From: Xiphias gladius
Lineage: Eukaryota; Chordata; Actinopteri; Istiophoriformes; Xiphiidae
NCBI RefSeq assembly: GCF_016859285.1
Contig: NC_053417.1
Location: 14,504,206-14,568,205, forward strand
DNA length: 64,000 nt
Direction: 5' to 3'
Part shown: positions 1 to 14,419 of the stretch, piece by piece
Layout of the letters: each line of letters opens with the position of its first letter
Numbering within the stretch: position 1 is the first letter of the stretch
Program-made: the position numbers and the translations under genes
The notes under the pieces: model-generated
Database searches by the model: none
What the model saw: only the letters and a program-made list of their open reading frames with translations
What the model was told of the DNA's origin: nothing

Positions 1-1019
1 TAATTTATGTGTGAAGTACAGACACTGTCATCTGTAAAAGAGAATATTATGGGATACTACAGAAGTAATGCCATTATGCAGCATCCAGTCAGTTTGTAAC
101 AGACTCACTGCTGACTATCACACACTGCCTATAAACCAATATCTGATTATTAAGGACTTTAACCTAGGTGCAGTCAAGCCTCGGGTGCATGAGCTGAACC
201 ATGCGGGAGCGCAGTGCGGGTCATCAGGTCAGCCACCTCCTGCACTGAAGACTATGTAGGAAAGAAAGAAGAAGACAAACATTACAGCATCTTTAGGCAG
301 AATCTCATATTACACAATTTTGTGTAAAGAAAAATATTAAGACACACATTTACATATAGGTGATCAAAAACAACAGAACTCTACCTGAAGACATACTCCT
401 CACTAAGGAATAATGAAATTAATACATCCTCAGGTTATTTCTCATCTGTTGTCAATTTAAGATTTTTTATTTTATTTATTTTTTATTTTTTTTAAAGGAA
501 AATATGACCTTTCTGTACCTGGAAATGAAAGCAAATAACTTACCTGTCAGGTAACTTGGCCTTCCTCTCAGAAGAAGAGTGATTAACACCAAAAATCGAT
601 CAAAGATCGGTAGAAGCATGGTGGAATGAAGGTCACAGTTTCTGACCAATTTCAGCCATCAGAAAAAGTGACCATACTGTATGAGGAAAGGAAGATAATG
701 AAGAGACTTTTTAACTCTGAGGACAAACAGGAGTTATGTATGCTGAGAGCAGAGAGCACATGATGGAATATAATTTAAAATTTGAAGGCTTTTAGTAAAA
801 GCACGAGGCCGGCCTGAAAACAAAACATTACAGTAGTTAAATCCGGATCAAACAGAAGCCAGGATTAGAGTCTCTGCATCAGCCATGGACAGAAAAGACA
901 GAATGGGAGTTAATACTTTAAGTGAAAGCAGGCAGCCTTGGTGATTTCTTTGATGTGCTGATAAAAAGAAAGGTTAGGATCAAAAGAAATACATTCTTGG
1001 AAGGAAAAGTCTTCAAGAA
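1..1019. other. Intergenic, no gene seen
   Basis: AT-rich sequence with short T- and A-runs. No open frame resembles a known protein and no RNA gene or clear repeat boundary is visible. Confidence 0.5.
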
Positions 1020-1560
1020 GGTTCAACCCTCCCTAACCCTTTTGACAATGTTCCATCCAAGTTTATGTTTCCTGTTGTTCATATTGCAATATCATGACTA
1101 AAGAATGTGCATAAGTCTGAATGATGCCTTATTTCATTAATCTTATTATACTTTTAATACCAGTAAAAAATAGCCAGGAGTCAGAAAGCTGAATAAAATG
1201 TTGTCCACTAATTTGAGCAACACGAGTTCAGGAGTAAACAGTTTTCAAGTTTTCATACAAGCTCAATTAAACTCAGTACAGTGTTATCTACTGTCTATTG
1301 GTCAAATTCTCTCAATACATCTTTGTATCAAAATGACAGTAGAAATGAGTGGGGTTGACAAGGTTTGGGACTCATAGTTCAGCCTGTGGCCTGTTATACG
1401 ACTCAGTATCCTGATGGTGTTCATATCCTTCACTACTAACAGCGAGATATGAAAGCTCAGCTTGGACTTTGAGAAAATGAGTTCTGGTTGTCAGATTCAT
1501 TCAAATTAACGTAAGATCTCTTTAAAACTGTGCTCTCCTGACCCTCCCAAAAGGGTCTTA
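1020..1560. repeat. Diverged dispersed repeat, copy 1
   Basis: Two landmarks here recur in the same order near 6.24-6.56 kb. One is a block around CCCTCCCTAACCC followed by TGACAATGTTCCATCCA. The other is GAGATATGAAAG plus a following TGG/CGGAC segment. The copies are clearly diverged, with indels. The spacing to the neighbouring gypsy remnant would allow this to be LTR-derived, but I could not define LTR ends, so the family is unassigned. Confidence 0.5.
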
Positions 1561-1793
1561 GTGAGTCTAGGTGCGTCAGCCGTTACGCTTTCCCAACCCT
1601 TACTATGAAATGTGTCAAGTGTACAGGGCTGAAAAAACAACCCACAAACCATTAGAACTGCATCAATTCTTCTGTGGATGCTTGCACAGGATATTTGCCA
1701 GTGGCCTCCACCTTAGCCTACATAGGGTGAACCTCACCCTGGCCGATAACCCTGCCAAGATAAGTCACTGTCACTTTAGCTTCTCACACTTGG

Positions 1794-2580
1794 CTAGGTT
1801 GACAATTGAATTTGCTTCTGCCAACCGGCTTTATTAAATTTACATGACACCACTTTATTTTTTATACACCTTCTATCTGGTGTGTATACTAAATAGTCCC
1901 TGTCTGACATATGGCTTTTTAATTGTGTAAGACACACTAAACCTTGCCTGGAAAGTTGAACCTGACACAGGCAGCAAAGCCAAAACTTGTTCCTCTGGTT
2001 CACATAGACGGGTTTCAGTTTTCTGATCAAAAAGCTCCTTCATTTTTTTGTGTACTACTAAGCTTTTTATGAGCAGTGGCACAATATGCATTTGCCAATG
2101 AAAATCATTTACATAATTCAAGACAATATAGATAGAAATGCAACATAGTCTTCAATGTCTGATGAAAACATTCAAGGGCTCCTTAAGACTCAGGATGGTA
2201 TGCACTGGAATCCTGATGTTTAATCCTGAGTTGTTTTACAACTTGAGAGTACATGAAAGAGGACACATGGAATAACTCCCGTGGTTAGTTTGCACCGCTT
2301 CTGGGGCGCCGTAAGTAGTCATGAAGCTAGTCAAAGCTTTCAGGACTGCCTTGGTTTTAACTGATCATAAGAATAAACCTGCAGGACAATGAGAACTTTT
2401 AAACATCACTGTCATTAAGTACTTACCCCCACCCTTACACTTTGAAAGTGGACCCACACAACAAAGAAGCAGATACTCAAACAGCTTCTCAACCACAGGG
2501 ATCAGGTACAAGGTAGCTGGTTTGTTCTGTTCTTTGGGCTTTCCAGTTATCAGACAGGTGCTGCAAGTTTTACATTACAT
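1794..2580 (-). pseudogene. gypsy integrase remnant
   Basis: From high to low coordinates the minus strand shows a zinc-binding style CKTCSTC motif (about 2574-2554) and then the start of the catalytic core. The first core Asp is no longer recognisable there: CVGPL is preceded by Leu-Leu-Cys. Next come KALTSF...QTNHG (about 2345-2285), where the second catalytic Asp is Asn, and GALECFHQTLK (about 2190-2150). The C-terminal module carries VLALLPVSGSTFQARF (about 1993-1940) and then SDRDYLVYTPDRR in another frame. Stops and frame changes separate these pieces. With these key residues lost and the frame broken, no function is possible. Confidence 0.8.
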
Positions 2581-2959
2581 TACTACATCCGCAAAGCCAT
2601 CAAGTGATTTGCTCTACACAGGCTCTCTAAACTTTGAGGGCTCCTTAAACTGAACAACAGTCTCTACTTTTACACCAGTCAGTACATTAAGTACATAGGC
2701 TCTGCAGCTTGTTCTTTAATACTCTCCTCCCTAGACAGTGATGGAAACAGAACAGAAGATAATTTATCCTGATCCCTTCACTCAGAAATGACTTCTGCCT
2801 GTTAAAATGAGGTCTGACAAAACTGGATGTGTTCAGACACCTCTAACTGCTCTGACTTAGCTTTACTCCTTGCACGTGTCACAGCAGAGGAAGAAAAAAC
2901 TTTAGGGTGCTTTTTAGCACACTTGTCTGGTTTCTCACACTACTATAATAGATGAAAAT

Positions 2960-3112
2960 GATCCAAGGCCACCCACAGAGGAACGAACCCTGTGACAAGC
3001 ACAGGAGATCTTCCTCCCATAGCAGTATGTGTAGAAAAAGGCAAAATGCTTTCCACAATAAAACTCTCAGTAGTCCCTGATCGCACAAAATCTTAACAGG
3101 TATTTTTTCCAT
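2960..3112 (-). pseudogene. gypsy retropepsin remnant
   Basis: The minus strand reads IPVKILCDQG (DQG at about 3082-3074) where retrotransposon proteases have a D-T/S-G active site. A frameshift immediately after moves the recognisable continuation (ESFIVESILPFS) to another frame. The motif is known from Ty3/gypsy aspartic proteases. The remnant is non-functional. Confidence 0.65.
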
Positions 3113-3218
3113 CCAAAGACAAAACCATCTTAGAAAAAAGGTGCATACATCTCATCAGTACCCTTAGACAGTGGAGTCTCGTTAATTCTAAGTACAGAGG
3201 CCACTAGGCCAGCTGACT

Positions 3219-3449
3219 TCACATACACACTAGAATCAGCTGATTTTTGGCCAGCCCCATTGATGGGACATCCCCCTTTTCAGTGTTCCTTGTTTTACAC
3301 GAATGACACAATCTGGCTGGATCAAACCTTCCTTTTGTCCCTGGAACCTTTCCAACAAAAACATGAGTGTTCTGCCTCTGCAGCTCTTCTCTGTGGACCA
3401 GATCAAATGCGGAGCCACTTGCGTGTGTAAAAACATTCATTAGCCACAA
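3219..3449 (-). pseudogene. gypsy gag zinc-knuckle remnant
   Basis: A CHSC motif (about 3308-3297) is followed, at the spacing of a CCHC zinc knuckle, by a His and Cys that are only found in a different frame, near 3285-3265. I read this as a CX2CX4HX4C knuckle broken by a frameshift and a stop. Its place upstream of the protease remnant fits gag. The rest of the open frame is not recognisable. Confidence 0.5.
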
Positions 3450-3989
3450 CTGCAGCTGTCTTCACCCTGGCAAATTAACTAAATCTGCCTTTGTACACGG
3501 AGTTTAAGTACTATGAGAGGGTATTTTTTTAGAAATTCAGAGACCATTCAAAGTATTACTGTGCTCAGTATCCAGGTTTAACACAGACGGATGGGCCACA
3601 CAACTAGAGCTATATAATCCCCACAGCCATATACTGCATAACCCACAGTCACTGTTGTTATTGGATACACACCTTATATGCAACTTATTACTATAGAGAA
3701 CTAAACTGTCCCTTGCACTACCTGTATAACTCAAACTAAACCCACATGCATCCTGAGCAAAAGGAGAAACTAAACACAACCAAAGCAAATATCTTTAAGT
3801 TGGCTGCCTGCAGTGCACTAGCCGTCCATGAGGCTTAAATAGACTCCCAGGCAGGTTATGGCCAGGCCTCAATGAGATGGGAGCAGCCAAGGAATCAAGT
3901 AGGACCTGAAAGAGGTAAGCAGGTGCAGGCCAGGAATATAAAAACACTTTCTAACAGTAGAAATTATCACAGTAAAACTATTTCAGATA

Positions 3990-4110
3990 TTTTAGGTCAA
4001 TATACTGACATATGAACTAGAAGGAAAAACACGGTTAGAACTGGATATTGCCAGCAGAACCTCCTGAAGCTCTTTACCTTTGTGTTGAAGTCATTATAAA
4101 TGAGCCTACT
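3990..4110. repeat. Diverged repeat, copy paired with 6.77-6.87 kb
   Basis: ACATATGAACT, then a GAA-rich stretch, TATTGCCAGCAGA, CTCCTGAAGCTCTTTA and TTGAAGT recur with moderate divergence at about 6774-6865. The copies lie on the same strand. Family unknown; an LTR or MITE fragment is possible. Confidence 0.5.
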
Positions 4111-5435
4111 GCTTCTTCTCAGCAAGCTGTTGAAAGCATAGAATGTGATTTAGGTGACTGAATCATGGTTCAAATGCTACCTGCTAACCAGCAATGATTC
4201 CAGAGCTGCTGTGCTGCTGATCACATCATTACTTATGATCGCAATATCATCTTTCAAAATCAACATTAATGCAGGTTCACGACAGCAGCTGTGCGGTGTC
4301 ATCAGCTGTAAATCATCTGTCAATCAAGTTTTTTCACCTTAGAAACATAAGTTGCCCTGCTGCCTTAAAAATTGGAGCTAACTTAACATAAAATTCAATA
4401 ATAACTTTCAATATGGTTAGCATTGTTTTCATTATTATGAAATTATATTATCATATATCTTTTCTTCAATCAAAAAAATAAGAGTCTCTGGAGAGTTTTA
4501 ACTCTCAAACATTGCTTGCTGGGAATTCTGTTAATATACTAGATTTATTTGTTCAAAAACTAAATTTAATGAGTTTAGTGAGCTTTCAGCAGTTCATTCA
4601 TTAGACTCATCATTTCAAGTCAAATGAACAACTCACGTACATAAGTTCTTAACTTGTCTGAAAATTAAAACTAGACATTCAAAGTTGAAGTAACCTGACA
4701 TTAACAAAACTTACATATTTACTTTAAATTAATGAGGAAAGATCAGTTGATTCTATCAAATTCCCATATGATGTTTTACAGTGTATACTGACATTTATAA
4801 TGAGAGATCACAGGTGGCAACAAAAGGCGTCTTACTGACACACAGCACTGCTCAGCTCTATCATGGTTTAGAAAAAATTAAGTTTGAGGAGAGAAAAACA
4901 CCAGCCTAGTGAGAGCAGAGGGCCCAAACTGAGAGAAAAATATGTTTTTTGGAACTCTACAGCTTAAATTGGCCACAGACCGCTCTAAATACACTATTCA
5001 AGACATCCAGATAGAAGGCTGTGGGGGTTAGCCCAGCAATAATGTGCGGGTTAGCCCAGTAATAAAACCAAATACAGTACAGCCACAAAGCTTCTGTTAC
5101 ATGAGCTACAAATGTGAATTCATGCTTATACAACAACAGAAATGTCTGACAAACAACTGTAAACTGTATTAGACATGTGGCTGCTAAAGAACATAACATA
5201 CTGCTCCACTTCTGAAACATTTCATGTGAACACTGAACCCACAATGGAGCCGTGACTGAGCTGGAACACAACAACAATGCAGCACAGCTGAATACTGTGG
5301 GCATTCAATGAAAAAGTATCTTTTAGTTTCTATTTAAAAGCTGTTGATAATGCAACTACCATAGTATTAAAGCTACTACAAATAACACTACTACTCATGG
5401 GTGAATTAAATAACCCTGTAACAATGTTCCATCAT
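4111..5435. other. Intergenic, no gene seen
   Basis: AT-rich DNA without a convincing coding frame. A 115-codon minus-strand frame (4957-5304) lacks any recognisable domain and is treated as chance. Confidence 0.5.
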
Positions 5436-5686
<251 letters not shown>

Positions 5687-6239
5687 AGAAACTGTACGCG
5701 CCACTTCCGTTTGAAAGAGCAACGGCCAATGGTCTAACGCCAGCACTTAGTCACATGGCAATTTGTTGACCAATGTTGTAACTTTATCAGTCCGCCAGTC
5801 GGTCAGTTAGTCACGGACATTGGCGTTTATACCGATTTGGTCAACGTCAATTAGTTATTAAAAACAGTCTGTGTGTGACAACTAGTCAGTCTACCAGTTG
5901 TCAGTAATTTTGTCAGTCCTGATTCTAAGGAGCCAGCAGGTAGCCCATCACAGCTACTATCACTGTTTACAGCCTGTTGGTACTACACAGAATACTGCTG
6001 AAATGTCACTGACACTATTTATAGAAGTGCTGCTACTGATAACATCACTACTCTAGTTTTTAGGATTATTAACATGTTTTGTAGGTTCCCTTTTATGCTT
6101 ATTATTGCTGTTACATATGCAAAGCTGCTGCTACTACTACTGCTACTTATGAATGAATTAAACGTTCCACCTAAACTTTTGCTGTTGTCTTGTAACAAGC
6201 TTTTCGGGTGATGCACACTTAATGATATAATAGGTCTTC

Positions 6240-6560
6240 GGGAGGGTGCAGCCCTCCCTGACCCAAACCCTCTGACAATGTTCCATCCAGAGAGATTTGT
6301 CCTGCTGCTCGATTGTTAAGACTTCAGAACTGTTCTATTCTCCAGTGTCGGATGCATTATTTGTTCATTTTTCCTGTACTTGTGAACCCACGAAAGACTT
6401 GCCAGGGACTAGACCGAAAGCCACTAGTTCCGCTAGTCTCAGCCTCAGGAGCTCGGGAGATATGAAAGTCTGGCTCGGACATTTCTCACATAAGTTGCAG
6501 GCAGCGAGAGTCATCAATCCACATCATCGGACCACTTTAACTGTGCATTCCTGCCCTCTA
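6240..6560. repeat. Diverged dispersed repeat, copy 2
   Basis: This shares with 1.02-1.56 kb the CCCTCCCTGACCC / TGACAATGTTCCATCCA block and the GAGATATGAAAG...GGAC block in the same order and orientation. The open frame across it (6297-6713) is not conserved with copy 1 and is not called as a gene. Confidence 0.5.
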
Positions 6561-6633
6561 GTGGCTGGAGACAGGGTAACATGCTATCACATGACACACC
6601 TTCTAATACCTGCTTTAACTTACTCATCTGTTG

Positions 6634-6675
6634 TTATTATTATTAACGTCAATATTTTGACGTTAATAATAATAA
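6634..6675. repeat. Perfect 19-bp inverted repeat with 4-nt loop
   Basis: TTATTATTATTAACGTCAA (6634-6652) and its exact reverse complement (6657-6675) flank TATT. The segment TCAATATTTTGACGTTAAT is then repeated directly at about 6676-6694. It could extrude as a cruciform or mark a transposon end; no function is implied. Confidence 0.9.
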
Positions 6676-6773
6676 TCAATATTTTGACGTTAATGATTCA
6701 AAAATTGATTTGATAGCAAACGTGATATTTATCAAAGTTGAAAGCGCCTCAGATAATTTCTATCATTATACTT

Positions 6774-6865
6774 ACATATGAACTGTGGGAAGAACATGTT
6801 GGAATTGACTATTGTCAGTAGACGCTCCTAAAGCCCTTTATCTCTGTCATGAAGTTACTTGGTCT
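6774..6865. repeat. Diverged repeat, copy paired with 3.99-4.11 kb
   Basis: Same strand and same order of blocks as 3990-4110 (ACATATGAACT, GGAAGAACA, TATTGTCAGTAGA, CTCCTAAAGCCCTTTA, ATGAAGT). Confidence 0.5.
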
Positions 6866-7105
6866 CAATAGATAGAATTATTAAATATAGAAACATTTTG
6901 AATAGTTTAAATACTCAATACTGAATTATATAATGTTGTATATTCTAAATTAACTGAAGTTTATTGTTCAAATTGGTGGGGGAAAAAAATTACATTTTAT
7001 TTTTCTGCCTGTCTGACTTGTTGAGTCGAATACAATTAAGAGTGAGGACTCACCATTGCTGACTTTGAAAATATATATTTTTAGATAAATTAGATAAATT
7101 TATCA

Positions 7106-7172
7106 AATAAAAAGTTCCATCTTAGTTTGTAGACAAATATACTGTCCATATACTAAGATGGAAAAACTTTAT
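7106..7172. repeat. Imperfect hairpin, MITE-like
   Basis: About 20-bp arms, containing TTCCATCTTAGT on one side and ACTAAGATGGAA on the other, surround a roughly 26-nt spacer. Related ACTAAGATAG/TATC words recur near 7395-7430. This suggests a small hairpin repeat family. Confidence 0.5.
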
Positions 7173-7174
7173 TT

Positions 7175-9150
7175 TGTGGCATGTGTAGAAGAAATTGAAA
7201 GTCTGAAGGAAAAAGTTGGAAAAAAGTCGGTGTGAATATTTACCATCCTTTTTTCTTTCAATTTTTAAAGGAGGGTTTTCAAAGGAAGTGTTGCATTACT
7301 CCTACCTGAAAGGTTTACATGATGTCTCTACATGCTAAGAAGGAATAAAATAGTTAAAACTGATCTACAAACTGAGAAGAAATGAAAGAGTTAAAACTTA
7401 TCTATATACTAAGATAGTATATATACTATATACTCACTTACAAATCATTTTTTCAAATCAGTGCAAGCTCATAACAAACCCAACAAGACACACACTTTTA
7501 CTGCCTGCATCCCAGACAGAAAAAGAAAGGTGTTTTATCCTGATGGTGCTCTTCTGGCTCCTGCTGGGCTCTCTTCCCCAGTAGCTGTGGTCATGGAGAT
7601 GAGACGGCACATCACACATCTGTAACCGTCAGCATGCAGTTTAGGATGGGGCTCTGCTTAATTCAACACAAATATATTTGACTGAAAATTAAATAAACTG
7701 GTTAATCCCTTCAACCTGCTGAGCTCACTGACGTTTCCCTTAATTAGACAAACATTTTACTACTCTGTATGTAAATGTCAGTTTCTTTTTTCTTTCCTTT
7801 CTAATTTGTCTGCTTATTTATTTATAGTTGCGATATCCCATGTAACTTGTCAGTATTGAAACAGCAATAACAAAAACGATCACTTAAATAAAACAATAAA
7901 TGAAGGCTACATCTTGAGAAAAAAGTCAGGTTCAAAGTGGAAACTATTGGATCTTTAAAATGAGCACTTTACTGAAGGTGGAGGCTGAATACAAACCTGT
8001 GCGGTATGCAATATTTTATTTTACCCATAGAAGTTTAAACAAGTAAACACTATCACTTTGCTTTAAAAGAAGCAGTTGCTTCAGAACTGGGCCGGGTTAC
8101 TTCTGTCATCGCATTTTAGTTATTTACACCAAAGACTTTAATACGTTACTGAATAAACTTGACACTACAGGAAAGTCAGTTTCTGGAGCTCTCAAACTTT
8201 CAACGCCTCAAGACTAAAATTCAGTTGAGGCGTCGAATAAAACGGCTTGAAAAGTTAGTCCTCTAAATGATTTTAAGCTCTTTATATTCTCACATTTTTT
8301 TGAGAGTTGAACTGTGGTCGGCGGGGTCCTTATTTCGGTAATGACTTGTGCACTTCTTCAGAATCGTCGTGTGAAGGTTTCTGCTCCAATCTCAGAGTGA
8401 AATGGCGGTTTTGGAATGGGATTCTTCAACATACAGGCTCCCCATAGCAGCCAGTTTCATACATCAGCACCAATACAAGCGGCTGATTCTAAAACATTTA
8501 GTACTTCTTTAAGGAGGTATTATTTTATTAAATGTTTTATTTGTTCATGACACAATAAAAAGTAAAATATTTTGCAGTTATTCACTCCAGCATTCCTTCA
8601 ATAACATTATAATGTTGGCACCAGTGCATACCCTCATCCATGTCAAGTAAAGAGTACAAAGTAACTTCAGTATAGACCTAGAGACTATTCCAGAGGTTTT
8701 CTGTGTGTAAATGACTATGTGGTATTTTGATTAAGTAAACCTTATTTAGGAATATGGATCATGTGGGCACAATATAAACTAAAGTAAAATAATTAATTAA
8801 GGATGTATATATAAATTTTAACACAAGTGCAGGCAGCGGGGCCACAAGATTAGGCAATTAGACATGTACATTACTCAGTTAGTTGATAGTCTATTGTAGG
8901 CCAACTTCCGAGGTGCAAAGTTGTAACAACCAGTTTACGCACAATGATTCTGGGGGTTTTGGGCCCCTGGGGATCTGGGGCCCCAGAGCAGTAACCTGCT
9001 TTGCCTGGTTGGTAATCCAGCCTGGCTTGAAACACTTGTAAAAAATGTTTAATGTAGTCCACAACACAACATCCGAGTTCATAGCGAAGTTAACATATTC
9101 TTCAAAATAAAATTGTCTTATGGCATGGCTGAGTGCCGCCTGCAACTTTT
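7175..9150. other. Intergenic upstream of naa10, no gene seen
   Basis: No convincing coding frame. A GC-rich, partly palindromic patch near 8950-8990 (GGGCCCC blocks around GGGGATCTGGGG) looks repeat-derived. Minus-strand frames of 63-84 codons here have no recognisable domain. Confidence 0.5.
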
Positions 9151-9169
9151 ACTGTGAAGTCCCAGCGCA

Positions 9170-9362
9170 CACTATGACCGGAAATGTGTGTCGTTATTGT
9201 GGCATGCTCCTTCCTCCTCTCCCTTCCCTGTTAGCAAGTCGACTTGGCTGGCTAGCGAGGCAAGTCCTTTAAGGTTGATACTGTAACTATTATGAATTGA
9301 TAGTTCAGTGTAATATAGTTGATTTCTGTTTACACAGTCCAGGCACCACGCCAGCTAACAAA
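9170..9362 (+). promoter_or_regulatory. naa10: Probable naa10 promoter and 5' UTR
   Basis: The 190 bp before the start codon is less AT-rich than the surroundings. It carries an ETS-type CCGGAA at 9178-9183, a common element of housekeeping promoters. No TATA box is evident. A pyrimidine-rich stretch ending TTTACACAG near 9338 could be an acceptor for a 5' UTR intron. The transcription start was not determined; this is inference from position and motif. Confidence 0.35.
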
Positions 9363-11722
<2,360 letters not shown>

Positions 11723-12084
11723 CGCTGCAGTCCTAGACATTTTTAAATTCATCCTTCACTTCCTCTTTTTATCTCTATTTGACAATGTTCTGACAGTATC
11801 TCTGGCTTTACAAACTGACTATATCATAAAAGCCGTTCTATCATTTCCATCACTGCTTTTTCTTGAATCTTGCAGTGATGAACAAACAGTCTTGGGTAAT
11901 GACGTGAATTGGGATGTTTTCTAAAGAAGCTAAAATGAATAACTGGTTTCAGTGTTTTTATTGGATTGCTGTTGTCATTTCCAAAAGTGGCCCTAAGCTC
12001 TGTGAGATTTACAGAATTGAAAACAACCTGTGCTTTTCAGTTTGTGTCAATCTGGTCTCTTAATTATTTAACAGAATTACTGAA

Positions 12085-12090
12085 AATAAA
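12085..12090 (+). terminator. naa10: Probable naa10 poly(A) signal
   Basis: First AATAAA after the naa10 stop, 363 nt downstream, in an AT-rich 3' UTR. Cleavage site not determined. Confidence 0.55.
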
Positions 12091-12399
12091 TCTTTCAAAT
12101 AATACTCTTGGTATGCCACTTTTTTCAGTAAGTGATCATAAAAGCAGAGTAGTTGTTCACTTCTGAGCATAGATCATTACATTTTGATAAGTCAATCATT
12201 ATTATGGGAGAATGTTTAAGTTGGCCACTATGAAGTAATGAAGTGAATATATAATAATGAGTGAATAGGTTTCTGTTGAATTTACACTACCACAAATATA
12301 CTTACGCACTTGAGGTATAAAAGTTCCATTAAAAGCAACTTGCCATTGGTAGTAATAAAGCCCCCTCAGCATATGTAAGATTTGAAAATGTCCAACTTT

Positions 12400-13316
12400 T
12401 GTGACTCCTAGTGGTGGCATCAAAAAAAGGCACTGTGACAGAGAGCATTACACAGTTACCCCACAACCCAACTGACCCTTTGACACTGATAAATGGGCTG
12501 AAAGCAACAGACTGCACCAAGTCCCCACAAACGTGTTGCACTTGCAGGTTGTTTTGCTTTCACCATCTGTCCAGTTCATCCCAAACCAGCCCCATGGGGT
12601 TTAAGTCTGGAGCCCGTGCTGGTCTTCCGTCATGTGAAGCCACCGTCTAGTTCTTTTCTTGTAATGTTTTGGGTAACTATCTGGCTGTAGTCTGTGAAGC
12701 TTCTCAGTCATCCAGGGCACAGTATTTGTAAGTGCTATACAAAGGCAACTGGACTTGCTTGAGCTTCTTAAAGACGTTTCTCCTCTCATCCGAAAGCGTA
12801 TAGAGTCTTCAAGACGTTTAGCAAGTCTTGTTGCCTTCGTTAAGCACTTAGAAATCTTGCTGTAGGATGAACCCCTGACTAAGCAGTCTGTCTTCCTTTG
12901 CTACTTAACTTTTTCTCACCATCCAGGTTCCAACATAGAGTACTACTTCCTGCAGTGCAGTATTGTCCTGATAATGCATCAGAGGGTTTAGTAACACCGT
13001 TTGTTCCAGCACTGCCTTTGTACAGGCAGAGGGTTTATGACTAATCAACAAAAGTTGAGGCACCTGTCGGAACTGTTTCATTTACTTTATCCTTCATTTA
13101 CTTTAATTTCTGTAGGTAACCTGTAAGTTAAGTAATTTCTTTATCCCTGGCCTGATTTTTACCAAATGTACCCAATTTTTCAGTTTTTAGTGACCTAAAT
13201 TTGGGTTGTTTTTTTTTTACCTTGGGCAGTTCACCACTTACCTTTATAAACTGTAAGTTATTTACTGGACATTAACTGGAAAAGGGGGTGTTCTAAAACT
13301 TTTGACTGGTAGTGTA
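12400..13316 (-). mobile_element. Decayed Tc1/mariner-like transposon
   Basis: On the minus strand (12.79-12.45 kb) pieces of a Tc1 transposase C-terminus appear: DSYPKHYKKRTRRWL, then MTEDQHGLQT, and in another frame PDLNPMGLVWDELDRW, where the catalytic Glu of the DD34E triad would lie. Frameshifts and stops disrupt it. The right boundary, 13287-13316, reads GGTGTTCTAAAACTTTTGAC then TGGTAGTGTA, typical of teleost Tc1-like terminal repeats. A left terminal repeat was not found. The upstream transposase half is missing or unrecognisable. Confidence 0.75.
12690..12835. repeat. Teleost dispersed repeat inside the Tc1 remnant
   Basis: The stretch containing GAAGCTTCTCAGTCATCCAG, AACTGGACTTGCTTGAG and GACGTTTCTCCTCTCATCCG is a word set I recognise as widespread in teleost genomes. 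Its family is not assigned here. It sits within or at the edge of the Tc1 remnant, so insertions are probably nested. Confidence 0.5.
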
Positions 13317-13319
13317 GGG

Positions 13320-14200
13320 GCTTTACTATAAGTGAAAAGCCACTCAGTGTAGTCATGTTCATGAAAGTCTGCTATATACAATGAATGTATGACCTTTATA
13401 CTCAAACCCTCCTTGTTCACAGCTGAGTTAAAGGCGCTGTTAAAATTCTTGTTTGTGTTTCAAGGTTACTAAGTCGGCCCTGCTTTAAGCTGAAAAGCCA
13501 TACTATCAAACTATGAATAATAGATTGAGGTTCAATGGAGACTTTGTTCAATCAAACAGCTGGCCAAAATATGTCAGTTTATTTGATTTTTTTTTTTTTA
13601 ATGATAATTATGCAACATCATCCTAATGTCTGTTTGAGGAAGGAAACGTGAGTGAGAGAGAAGTGCATGAGAGATAACAGCAAATTATGCACACTGACCT
13701 TTCAGAAACTAAGGCTGTTTGTCAAAAATTGGAAATAGCTCAGTTTCACACATTCATGCCATTTAACACTTTTCACCTAGAGGAGAGAGAAGACAACAAC
13801 GCTGCTGCTGTTCAAAACAAGTCTTCCACATTGATCAGGCGCAGAGAGATTAGTTATGATGTAATAGCAGCAATGGTTTTAAGTTTTTCTTCCACCAGTG
13901 TACACATGATGAATGTTACGGGGGATTTTTATCTGAAGTCAAATATCCTCTTAGGTTTTGCGTAAATGTTTTACGTGACATGAGGGGTTTTTGGGGTTAC
14001 TAGCCATAGATTACTCACCATAAACTGTGGTCATACAGTAAGTAAGCAGACTGTGGCCAAGAATTCCCCAGAGTATTCAGTTTTTTTCTTTTACAACTGA
14101 ACTCTATAGCAGCTGATTTCTTTTTGTAGCCATTGAAAACCCAGTGAGGAGGGACTAATCAGTGAAAACAGCTGGTGTTTGATTGGACTGAAAACCTGCT
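13320..14200. other. Intergenic between naa10 and arhgap4
   Basis: No gene is supported. A 92-codon frame at 13687-13965 has no recognisable features. Confidence 0.5.
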
Positions 14201-14345
14201 GTGGAGTTCAAAAGGCAGCATGGAAGAGAAAGGAAAGACTTGACTCAAAGAGGTTTTCACTTGTCACGCTTGCACAATCACACACCGATGCCTCAAACTG
14301 AATGTGTGAGTGAGATGAGGGGTGAGAAAGAGAGAGCAGTAAAGC

Positions 14346-14348
<3 letters not shown>

Positions 14349-14377
<29 letters not shown>

Positions 14378-14400
14378 CGAGAGAGCGAGAGTCAGAGAGA
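14349..14400. repeat. (GT)n/(GA)n microsatellite
   Basis: About 11 GT units followed by an impure GAGAGC/GAGA tract, 1.7 kb upstream of the arhgap4 start codon. Confidence 0.95.
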
Positions 14401-14419
14401 TGAGTTGCACTCCACCCAC

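Larger units (their letters stand above)
1780..3450 (-). mobile_element. Decayed Ty3/gypsy-type LTR retrotransposon
   Basis: Read on the minus strand, short broken segments follow the order gag zinc knuckle, aspartic protease, then integrase with its C-terminal module, as in Ty3/gypsy elements. Stops and frameshifts interrupt every segment. Only about 0.4 kb separates the protease from the integrase zinc-binding motif. That is too short for reverse transcriptase plus RNase H, so an internal deletion is inferred. LTRs and target-site duplications were not found. The element is plainly dead. Assignment rests on motif order and several recognisable integrase stretches; the exact lineage is not determined. 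Confidence 0.8.

Noticed and set aside
6297-6713. 138-codon plus-strand frame
   Set aside because: Lies on a dispersed repeat and ends in ATT/ATA low-complexity DNA. The second copy near 1.0-1.56 kb does not keep the frame.
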